Positions 39,931 to 46,912 of a stretch of DNA of 64,000 nucleotides are shown in pieces. The stretch spans positions 10,543-74,542 of the forward strand of contig CAJTUI010000012.1 in the NCBI GenBank assembly GCA_910579705.1. Direction: 5' to 3'. The notes beneath the pieces are model-generated. The model ran no database searches, had not been told where the DNA came from, and saw only the letters and a list, made by a program, of their open reading frames with translations. The position numbers and the translations under genes are program-made. The stretch comes from an uncultured Christensenella sp. (GTDB taxonomy: Bacteria > Bacillota > Clostridia > Christensenellales > Borkfalkiaceae). Within the stretch, counting starts at the first letter, position 1, and the number at the start of each line of letters is the position of its first letter.

Positions 39931-41424
39931 ATGAAGTTGATTTACGGCGTAAAGGACAGACCGAAGTGGGGACAGCTGATACTGTTTGCACTTCAACAGC
40001 TTCTGGCAATTCTCGCGGCGACAATCGCCGTGCCTATGATTGTCAAGAACGGTATGTCGGCCTCGGCGGCGCTTTTCGGCGCGGGCGTGGGCACGATAGT
40101 TTATCTGTTATTCACCAAATTCAGAAGTCCCGTATTTCTGGGGAGTTCGTTCGCTTTTCTCGGCAGTATGTCGGCGGCGTTCGCAGGCGGAGTATCCGCG
40201 TCCCTCGGATATCTGGGGCTTTTATTGGGCGCGGCGTTCGCGGGTATCGTTTACGTTATAATCGCGCTCGTCGTCAAGTTCGCGGGCGTTAAGTGGATTG
40301 ACAAGGTTATGCCTGCCGTGGTAATAGGCCCCACGGTCGCGATAATCGGGCTGTCGCTTGCGGGCAACGCCGTTTCCGACCTGTTGCGCGGCAACGTCAC
40401 CGTAGACGTGTCGAACTGGGTAATCGAGTTCGTAGAAGGCGGCGCGCCCGTGTTAAAGGAAGAAACGGTCGCAAAAATGCTGTGCTCGCCCTTCGTCGCG
40501 CTGGCTTGCGGGCTGACCACGCTCGCGGTCACGGTCGTATGCTCGGTGTACGGTAAAAAACTTCTGAAAATGATACCGTTCATTATCGGCATACTCGCGG
40601 GCTACGCGCTTGCCGCGGCGTTCACGGGCATAGGCTATGCGGCCAAGTGCGACGCGCTCAAAGTTATCAATTTCGAGCTGTTTAAAAATATGCAGTGGTA
40701 TCCCGATTTCGCTTTCCTCACCGCTTTCAAGGGCGGTTACGTAGCGGGCGAGGCGGGCTCGGTCGGCGCGTATATCGGAACGATTGCCGTTGCGTATATC
40801 CCCGTAGCGTTTGTCGTTTTCGCCGAGCACATCGCCGACCACAAAAACATTTCTTCGATTATCGAAACCGACCTTTTGAAAGACCCCGGCCTTACCAGAA
40901 CGCTGCTCGGCGACGGTATCGGCTCGGTTGCGGGCGCGTTTTTCGGCGGCTGTCCCAACACCACTTACGGCGAGTCGGTCGGGTGCGTGGCCATATCGGG
41001 CAACGCGTCGGTAATAACCATTCTTCTTACGGCCGTTCTCGCGATTGTGTTTTCGTTTATAGCGCCTTTCGTAACCTTCCTCGCGACGATTCCTTCCTGC
41101 GTAATGGGCGGGGTCTGCGTCGCGCTGTACGGGTTTATCGCGGTTTCGGGTCTTAAAATGATACAGCCCGTCGATTTGGGCGACAACAGAAACCTGTTTG
41201 TCGTTTCGGTAATATTAATCGCGGGCGTGGGCGGACTTACGCTCAATATCGGCGCGGTAACGGTGACGGAAGTCGCGTGCGCGCTTATACTCGGTATACT
41301 CACAAATCTGCTAGTTAATATCCGCAGAAAGAAAAAGGACGGCGAAGACGGACTTGCGGAGGCCGTACAGCCCGCGCCCGAAGTTGCGGACAAAACAAAT
41401 GAGGAGGGAACCGACAATGTTTAA
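39931..41424 (+). CDS. uraA: Uracil permease (nucleobase:cation symporter-2 family)
   Basis: 497 residues with about 12-14 TM spans. The UraA/NCS2 signature is visible: LQQLLAILAATIAVPMIV, FLGSSFAFLGSM, VFAEHIADHKNISSII (the substrate-site Glu and His) and GCPNTTYGESVGCVAISG. I start at ATG 39931, because GAGGAG lies 10 nt before it. The hydrophilic tail ends DKTNEEGTDNV. Its stop overlaps the upp ATG by 8 bp, which couples uptake to salvage. Confidence 0.92.
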   Translation: MKLIYGVKDRPKWGQLILFALQQLLAILAATIAVPMIVKNGMSASAALFGAGVGTIVYLLFTKFRSPVFLGSSFAFLGSMSAAFAGGVSASLGYLGLLLGAAFAGIVYVIIALVVKFAGVKWIDKVMPAVVIGPTVAIIGLSLAGNAVSDLLRGNVTVDVSNWVIEFVEGGAPVLKEETVAKMLCSPFVALACGLTTLAVTVVCSVYGKKLLKMIPFIIGILAGYALAAAFTGIGYAAKCDALKVINFELFKNMQWYPDFAFLTAFKGGYVAGEAGSVGAYIGTIAVAYIPVAFVVFAEHIADHKNISSIIETDLLKDPGLTRTLLGDGIGSVAGAFFGGCPNTTYGESVGCVAISGNASVITILLTAVLAIVFSFIAPFVTFLATIPSCVMGGVCVALYGFIAVSGLKMIQPVDLGDNRNLFVVSVILIAGVGGLTLNIGAVTVTEVACALILGILTNLLVNIRRKKKDGEDGLAEAVQPAPEVADKTNEEGTDNV

Positions 41425-42049
41425 AAACGTATTTATTTTCGACCACCCGCTTATCAAGCACAAGGTCGCGATTCTGCGCGACAAAAACACGGGAATGAAG
41501 GAGTTCCGCGAGCTTATCGAAGAGATTACCACTATGATGACGTACGAGAGTATGCGCGACGTGGAGCTCGTCCCCGTAGAGGTGGAAACCCCGCTGGAAA
41601 CGGTTACGCAGTATAAAGTGCCCGACGACAGCATAGCGATAGTGCCCATTCTCCGCGCGGGGCTGGGTATGGTCAACGGCGTGCACAAGGTCTTTCCTAC
41701 GGCGAAAGTGGGGCACATAGGTATGTATCGCGACGAGGAAACGTTGCAGCCTCGGGAATATTACTGCAAGCTGCCCGACGGCATAGAAAACAAGACGGTG
41801 TTTCTTGTCGACCCTATGCTCGCCACGGGCGGGTCCGCGGTGGACGCGCTGGACGCGCTCAAAAAACGCGGCTGCAAGAAGATAAAGCTTATGTCTGTAA
41901 TCGCCGCGCCCGCGGGCGTGGAAAAGGTTGCGCTTGCGCACCCCGACGTGCCGGTGTACGTGTCCACGCTGGACAGACAGCTTAACGAAAACGGCTATAT
42001 CCTGCCAGGTTTAGGCGACGCGGGCGACAGACTGTTCGGAACAAAATAA
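41417..42049 (+). CDS. upp: Uracil phosphoribosyltransferase
   Basis: 210 residues. Converts uracil + PRPP to UMP. The PRPP loop is VDPMLATGGSAVDAL. The flexible ILRAGLGMV and the C-terminal uracil-binding GYILPGLGDAGDRLFGTK are intact. The start at 41417 (MFKNVFIFDHPLIKHK) follows GAGGGA. It forms an operon with uraA and ends at a terminator. Confidence 0.96.
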   Translation: MFKNVFIFDHPLIKHKVAILRDKNTGMKEFRELIEEITTMMTYESMRDVELVPVEVETPLETVTQYKVPDDSIAIVPILRAGLGMVNGVHKVFPTAKVGHIGMYRDEETLQPREYYCKLPDGIENKTVFLVDPMLATGGSAVDALDALKKRGCKKIKLMSVIAAPAGVEKVALAHPDVPVYVSTLDRQLNENGYILPGLGDAGDRLFGTK

Positions 42050-42061
42050 AAATATTGCAAA

Positions 42062-42099
42062 GCGCCCCGTATGAGATAAGTACGGGGCGCGTAAATTTT
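42062..42099 (+). terminator. upp terminator
   Basis: 10-bp stem GCGCCCCGTA/TACGGGGCGC (42062-42071, 42081-42090), followed by GTAAATTTTT. Confidence 0.82.
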
Positions 42100-42123
42100 T
42101 CCAATTTAAATTTTTATACGCTA

Positions 42124-42152
42124 TTGACCGCACGCATTTATTGTGATAGAAT
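42124..42152 (+). promoter_or_regulatory. Promoter of the uL15-like membrane protein gene
   Basis: TTGACC, a 17-bp spacer and TAGAAT, about 50 nt upstream of a strong AAAAGGAG. Confidence 0.6.
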
Positions 42153-42205
42153 AATATAGAATAGTAGCGTTTTTTACGGAAATATGCTTAAAAGGAGTGC
42201 TCAAA

Positions 42206-43876
42206 ATGAAAAATGCGTTAAGTTTATTGTCGGTTAATCCGTTGTTAATAGCAGGTATAGCTATCGGGGCCGTGGTAATCGCGACGATTGCGATAGTCGC
42301 GGCGGTTATAGTTTCGCACAGGAAAAGCGCGAAGAGCAAGGACGCGCTGGACGCAAGCACGTTTTTAAAACCCGATTTACATAACGTTTCCCGTCAGGAC
42401 GAAATTAAACCTTCGGAGGCGGAAACCGTGGCGGAGCCTGTGCCAGTGAAAGAGGTTGTCGAGCAGGCAGAAGAGCCGATCGAGGCTGCGGCCGAGCCCG
42501 AGCCCGAGGAAGAGCCCGAGCCTGCCGAGGAAGTGCGGGGTGAGCCCGCCGTCGAAAAAGTTGTCGAAACGCAGCCTGCGCCCGAGGAAGTAGTCGAGGA
42601 GCCTGTCGAGGAGCCTGTCGAGGAGCCCGTAGAGGAGACCGCGCCGGTCGAAGAGGCCGTGCGGACAGTGGAAACCGCGCCTGTAGATACTGCCGCTCCC
42701 GCGGTAGAAGAGGAGGCTGAGGCCGAGCCCGTGCCCGTGCGGGAAGAGCCGGCGGCAGAGCAGACCGAAGAGCCCGAGCCCGTAGTGGACGAGGAGCGCG
42801 TCGAAACGAAAACAAGGCCCGTTGTCGTTCGCAGGGTCGCGCCCGCGGGCAAGGTGTTAATACGCGTTCGCTACAACCGCAGTTATACCGCTAAGATAAT
42901 TCAGGCGGAAGACGTTCTCAAAGATTATTACACTCAGATAAAGAACGAAATTCTGAGCTATAAGAAGGTTAAAGAGCGCATAAGCTGGCGGCACGAAACG
43001 TTCAGGAGCGGAAGGAAATTGCTTGTAAGGTTTGCGGTTCGCGGCAAGACGCTTAACGTGTATCTGGCGCTCGATCCCGCGGATTATGCGGAAAGCAAGT
43101 ATAAAATCAAGGACGTTTCGCACGTGGCGAAAAACAAGGACGTTCCCACGCTCTACAAAATAAATAACGACAGGCGTCTGAAATACGTCAAGGAGCTTAT
43201 CGCGGAAGTTATGTCGGCGAACGGCATAGTTGCGGGCGAGCCCGCGGCGGAAAACTACGCGGCGCAGTATCCTTACGAGCCGTTGGAGCCGTTGATTGAA
43301 AGAAATCTCGTCAAACTTCTTACTTGGGAGGATACCTCGGCCGATTACGAGGTCGGCGAAATCGCCGTTCCCGAGGACAGCGTTCCCGATAATATTGCAA
43401 TAGTTCCCGCCGAGGAAGAGGTTGCCGTTGCGGCCGAGGAGCCCGTTTGCGAAGAGGAGCCCGACGAGATTGACGAGGCTTGGTTCGCCGAGGAAGAGAC
43501 GCCGGCCGAAGAGAAGGAGCCCGAAACTCCTGCGGACGTCAATATGAGCATAAGTCTGGACGAGGCGGAAGAGATACTCGACGACAGATACGTGGAGGTG
43601 TTTGTCCGTCAGGGCAGCCGCACGTCGGACAGGACCAAGAAGGCGGTAATCAATATAGACACGCTCGGTAAATACTTCGAAAAGGGCGAGCGGGTAACGG
43701 TTGAAGAAATCAAAAAGCGGATACCGTCCACGGGTAAAAAAGTGACGTATGTAAAAGTTCTCGCGCGCGGCACTCTTGACAAAGCGCTTACCGTCGAGGC
43801 GGACGATTTCTCGCCCGCGGCGATTAAGATGATAGTTCTTACCGGCGGCGAAGTAATACGTACGAAACGCACCTAA
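42206..43876 (+). CDS. Membrane-anchored protein with a ribosomal uL15-like C-terminal domain
   Basis: 556 residues in four parts: (1) a single TM at about 12-36; (2) a Glu/Pro/Ala/Val low-complexity stretch at about 65-210, including tandem VEEP repeats; (3) a globular basic domain at about 217-336 containing KNEILSYKKVKERISW, RGKTLNVYLALDP and KDVPTLYK, a pattern I associate with uncharacterised clostridial proteins; (4) after another acidic linker, residues 480-553 resemble the C-terminal half of uL15 (VINIDTLGKYFEKG, VKVLARGTLDKALTVEADDFS, IVLTGGEV). I start at ATG 42206, 8 nt after AAAAGGAG, rather than GTG 42197. It is not the ribosomal L15, which is intact at 58566. Function unknown. 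Confidence 0.78.
   Translation: MKNALSLLSVNPLLIAGIAIGAVVIATIAIVAAVIVSHRKSAKSKDALDASTFLKPDLHNVSRQDEIKPSEAETVAEPVPVKEVVEQAEEPIEAAAEPEPEEEPEPAEEVRGEPAVEKVVETQPAPEEVVEEPVEEPVEEPVEETAPVEEAVRTVETAPVDTAAPAVEEEAEAEPVPVREEPAAEQTEEPEPVVDEERVETKTRPVVVRRVAPAGKVLIRVRYNRSYTAKIIQAEDVLKDYYTQIKNEILSYKKVKERISWRHETFRSGRKLLVRFAVRGKTLNVYLALDPADYAESKYKIKDVSHVAKNKDVPTLYKINNDRRLKYVKELIAEVMSANGIVAGEPAAENYAAQYPYEPLEPLIERNLVKLLTWEDTSADYEVGEIAVPEDSVPDNIAIVPAEEEVAVAAEEPVCEEEPDEIDEAWFAEEETPAEEKEPETPADVNMSISLDEAEEILDDRYVEVFVRQGSRTSDRTKKAVINIDTLGKYFEKGERVTVEEIKKRIPSTGKKVTYVKVLARGTLDKALTVEADDFSPAAIKMIVLTGGEVIRTKRT
42594..42638 (+). repeat. In-frame 12-bp tandem repeats encoding VEEP
   Basis: Four near-identical 12-nt units (gtcgaggagcct and variants) in the acidic linker, typical of slippage-driven length variation. 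Confidence 0.8.
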
Positions 43877-43975
43877 ATTTAACTTTCAGCGTATAATTTT
43901 AATATAATTATGCTTGATTTTGCTTAAAAATTATTATACAATATAAACGAACAAAAAGACAGAGGATGTAAAGCT

Positions 43976-44302
43976 ATGACGGAGAAGAAAGCAAACACCA
44001 ACGAAACCGAAGTAAAAGCGGCCGCGCACCCTGCGGAAAAGGCGGCTAAACCCGCCGCAAAGCCCAAGGCGGCTAAGCCCGCGAAAAAACCCGAAAAGGC
44101 CGACGAGGATAAAGTTTACCACATCTCCAAACGAAAAAAGGACCGTATGTGGCAGGTAAAGGCGGAGGGCTCGCCCAAAGCGTTAAAACTTTTCTTCACT
44201 CAGGCGGAGGCGGTCGATTACGCCAAGTCGGTTGCGGGCAACAACGAAGGGCGCATCGTTATACATAAGGAAGACGGTTCTTTCAGAAAGCTCAGCTATT
44301 AA
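43976..44302 (+). CDS. DUF2188 protein with a histone-H1-like Lys/Ala/Pro tail
   Basis: 108 residues. Residues 13-44 are Lys/Ala/Pro repeats (AAKPAAKPKAAKPAKKPEK) like bacterial histone-H1-type tails. Residues 47-108 are a DUF2188 domain (VYHISKRKKDRMWQVKAEGSPKALKLFFTQAEAVDYAKSVA...GRIVIHKEDGSFRK). The basic tail suggests a nucleic-acid-binding or nucleoid role, but this is inference. AGAGGA lies before the ATG. It is separate from its neighbours and followed by a hairpin at 44317-44348. Confidence 0.82.
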   Translation: MTEKKANTNETEVKAAAHPAEKAAKPAAKPKAAKPAKKPEKADEDKVYHISKRKKDRMWQVKAEGSPKALKLFFTQAEAVDYAKSVAGNNEGRIVIHKEDGSFRKLSY

Positions 44303-44421
44303 TCGTATTTTAAAATTGCCGTCGGGCGTTTAACGCGCTCGGCGGTTTTATGCACCGCAAATTCAGGACAAGGAGTTTGGCGGGGCGCATAAAAGTTTAT
44401 AAATCATTCAAAGGAGCGGTT

Positions 44422-45558
44422 ATGACAAAGATAGATATTTTTTCGGGATTCCTCGGCGCGGGTAAAACAACGCTTATCAAAAAGCTTATAAAAGAGGCGT
44501 TCGCGGGAGAAAAACTTGTACTTATAGAAAACGAATTCGGCGAAATCGGCATTGACGGCGTGTTCTTGCAGGACGCGGGGATTAAGATAAACGAGCTCAA
44601 TTCGGGCTGTATATGTTGCTCGCTCGTGGGCGACTTTGCGGAGGCGCTTAAAAAGGTTTACGCCGAGTACGCGCCCGACAGGATTTTAATCGAGCCGTCC
44701 GGCGTCGGAAAACTTTCGGACGTTATCCGCGCCGTCGAAAGCGCAAACCTCAAAGACTGTAAAATCAACACCTATACCGCCGTAGTGGACGCGGGTAAGT
44801 GCAAAATGTATATGAAAAACTTCGGCGAGTTCTTCAACGACCAGATAGAAACGGCCTCCTGCATAGTGTTCAGTCACGCGGACGTCGTAAGCGCGGAAAA
44901 ACTGGAAACGGCGCTCGGCCTCGTCAGAAAACACAACCCGTCCGCAACGGTTGTCACTACTCCTTGGGCAAAGCTCGACGGCAAACAGATACTCGCGGCA
45001 ATGGAGCACGGCGAAACGCTCGAAACCGAAATAGAAAAACTTTCGGAAGAGGAGAGGTGCGGTTGTCACGGCCATCACGAGCACGAGGACGGGGAGTGCG
45101 GTTGTCACGGCCATCACGAGCACGAGGACGGGGAGTGCGGCTGTCACGGCCATCACCACGAGCACGAGGACGGGGAGTGCGGCTGTCACGGCCACCATCA
45201 CCACCACGAGCACGAGGACGGCGAATGCGGCTGTCACGGACATCACCATCACGAGCACGACCACCATCATCACCACCACGCGGACGAGGTGTTTACCAGC
45301 TGGGGCGTTGAAACGGGCAGGACTTTCACCGCGGAGCAAATCGAGCGGGCACTGTCGGAGCTTTCCGACGAGAAGAGGTTCGGCGTCGTTCTGCGCGCCA
45401 AGGGCATTGTGCCCTGCACGGACGGCGGCTGGATACACTTCGACTATATCCCCGGCGAGAGCAACGTGCGCAAGGGCTCGGCGGCGTACACGGGCAGGCT
45501 GTGCGTTATCGGCAGTAAGTTGAACGAAGAGCGGCTTGCGCAGCTTTTCAACGTATAA
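44422..45558 (+). CDS. COG0523 (CobW/ZigA-like) metallochaperone GTPase with His/Cys repeats
   Basis: 378 residues from the ATG at 44422, which follows AAAGGAG. The G3E GTPase core has Walker A GFLGAGKT (9-16), the metal motif GCICCS (C63, C65, C66) and a catalytic EPSG (91-94). An inserted metal-binding region at residues 213-289 holds five His/Cys-rich units of the form CGCHGHHEHEDGE. The C-terminal CobW_C domain (GIVPCTDGGWIHFDYIPGE) follows. The family delivers zinc, cobalt or nickel to target proteins. The gene is followed at 12 bp by a second COG0523 gene, so the two act together. Confidence 0.88.
   Translation: MTKIDIFSGFLGAGKTTLIKKLIKEAFAGEKLVLIENEFGEIGIDGVFLQDAGIKINELNSGCICCSLVGDFAEALKKVYAEYAPDRILIEPSGVGKLSDVIRAVESANLKDCKINTYTAVVDAGKCKMYMKNFGEFFNDQIETASCIVFSHADVVSAEKLETALGLVRKHNPSATVVTTPWAKLDGKQILAAMEHGETLETEIEKLSEEERCGCHGHHEHEDGECGCHGHHEHEDGECGCHGHHHEHEDGECGCHGHHHHHEHEDGECGCHGHHHHEHDHHHHHHADEVFTSWGVETGRTFTAEQIERALSELSDEKRFGVVLRAKGIVPCTDGGWIHFDYIPGESNVRKGSAAYTGRLCVIGSKLNEERLAQLFNV
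45058..45288 (+). repeat. In-frame tandem repeat encoding CGCHGHHEHEDGE units
   Basis: Five units of 39-63 nt. The first two are near-identical 39-mers, and later ones gain extra His codons. It is a coding repeat, not a CRISPR. Confidence 0.92.
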
Positions 45559-45569
45559 CAAGGTAGACA

Positions 45570-46517
45570 ATGCAGGAAATATCGGTATATCTGTTTCTCG
45601 GATTTCTCGAATCGGGGAAGACCAAATTCATACAGGAAACGCTCGAAGACGAGCGTATGGAAAACGGCGAGCGTACTCTGCTGCTCATTTGCGAAGAGGG
45701 AGAGGAGGAGTATTCGCCCGAAAAATTCAACGTCAAGAACGTTGCCGCGGTAACGCTTGAAAGCGCGGAAGAGCTGAGCGCGGAAAACCTCGAACGCCTG
45801 ACCGCAAAGTACAAGCCTCAGCGCGTAGTTGTGGAGTACAACGGAACCTGGCTTTTACAACAGTTTTTCGACGCAATGCCCGAAAGCTGGGTAATCAACC
45901 AGATGATGACCTTCTTCGACGCGGCCACCTTCATAAACTATAACCAGAATATGCGCCAGCTCGTGTTCGACAAGATACAGATGACGCAGATGGTAGTGTT
46001 TAACCGTTTCAAGGGCGAATACGACAAAATGCAGTTCCACAAGGCGGTGCGCGGAATATCCCGCCGCCCCGACATCGTCTACGAATATATCGGCGGCAAG
46101 GCGGAGTTCGACGAAATCGAGGACCCATTGCCGTTCGACGTGAACGCGCCCGTAATCGAGATAGAGGACAGGGACTTCGCCTGGTTCTACCGCGATATGG
46201 CCGAAAAGACGGATTCGTATATCGGTAAAACGGTAAAGTTCAAGGGAATGGCGGCGGTATCCAAGAAAGTGCCCAAGGGCTGTATCGTGCTGGGCAGACA
46301 CATTATGACCTGTTGCGAGGCGGACATCGCCTACGACGGGTTCGCGGTTAAAACCAACGGACTTCTGGACGGCATAGAAACGCGCGACTGGCTTATGGTT
46401 ACGGCGAAAATCGCGTTCGAATACAATTCGGTTTACCGTTCCCAAGGCCCCGTTTTGATAGCGGAAAAGCTGGAACGGGCGGAGCCGCCCGAAGATACGG
46501 TTGCAACGTTCTATTGA
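45570..46517 (+). CDS. COG0523-like GTPase fused to a DUF1980/TIGR03943-type C-terminal domain
   Basis: 315 residues. Walker A GFLESGKT (11-18) is intact, but the CxCC metal motif is absent and the EPSG position reads EYNGTW, so the GTPase is divergent. The C-terminal 110 residues (FKGMAAVSKKVPKGCIVLGRHIMTCCEADIAYDGFAVK) match the DUF1980/TIGR03943 type that accompanies YcgR-like permeases in zinc loci. No such permease is encoded next to it. Its start lies 12 bp after the first COG0523 gene. Confidence 0.82.
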   Translation: MQEISVYLFLGFLESGKTKFIQETLEDERMENGERTLLLICEEGEEEYSPEKFNVKNVAAVTLESAEELSAENLERLTAKYKPQRVVVEYNGTWLLQQFFDAMPESWVINQMMTFFDAATFINYNQNMRQLVFDKIQMTQMVVFNRFKGEYDKMQFHKAVRGISRRPDIVYEYIGGKAEFDEIEDPLPFDVNAPVIEIEDRDFAWFYRDMAEKTDSYIGKTVKFKGMAAVSKKVPKGCIVLGRHIMTCCEADIAYDGFAVKTNGLLDGIETRDWLMVTAKIAFEYNSVYRSQGPVLIAEKLERAEPPEDTVATFY

Positions 46518-46550
46518 GCTGTGTCGAACCGTGTCGAATTTATTCTAGTT

Positions 46551-46579
46551 TTGTCGTATACAAAAATATTTGGTAAAAT
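46551..46579 (+). promoter_or_regulatory. Promoter before the 54-residue gene
   Basis: TTGTCG, a 17-bp spacer and TAAAAT, about 90 nt upstream of the ATG. A second weak TATTAA lies nearer the gene. Confidence 0.5.
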
Positions 46580-46667
46580 TTTTTGTTTTTTCCCCGTTTG
46601 TATGTTAGTATTAAACTACAAATAAAACTAAGCGCGAAAGCCGTGCTTTAAACGGAGGAAGAAGACT

Positions 46668-46832
46668 ATGAACATTACATTATTTGAAACGTATTTGACG
46701 AAAAAAGACAGGCTTGATGAAATCGACAGACAGCTGTCCGCGCTTGAAGAGAAACTCAAAACTCCCGAGCGCACGGTCGAAGACATAATATTGCATATAA
46801 AGTTAATCAAGGAAAGAAACTCGTTGAGTTAA
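46668..46832 (+). CDS. Small coiled-coil protein (54 residues)
   Basis: MNITLFETYLTKKDRLDEI onward, with a heptad-like pattern of Leu/Ile at a/d positions (DRLDEIDRQLSALEEKL ... VEDIILHIKLIKERNSL). It is likely a dimeric helical hairpin or coiled coil. A perfect GGAGGAAG lies before the ATG, with a promoter upstream and a terminator-like stem downstream, so it is a real free-standing gene. No family recognised. Confidence 0.72.
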   Translation: MNITLFETYLTKKDRLDEIDRQLSALEEKLKTPERTVEDIILHIKLIKERNSLS

Positions 46833-46842
46833 TCATTCGCCG

Positions 46843-46912
46843 AGGGGCGGACGGCAAATGCCTTCCGCCCCTTGTTGAATAAAAGGCTCCGCCGTCAGTG
46901 CGGAGCCTTTAT
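46843..46912. terminator. Terminator pair between convergent genes
   Basis: First stem AGGGGCGGA...TCCGCCCCT (46847-46873) with one mismatch; second stem AAAGGCTCCGC/GCGGAGCCTTT (46882-46892, 46900-46910), followed by T-rich sequence on both strands. Confidence 0.82.

Noticed and set aside
42394..42852. Ser/Thr-rich minus-strand frames opposite the acidic linker
   Set aside because: Low-complexity complement of the Glu/Pro repeats; not independent coding.
45058..45288. Possible CRISPR-like direct repeats
   Set aside because: Units lie in frame, are contiguous without unique spacers, and encode the His/Cys arm.
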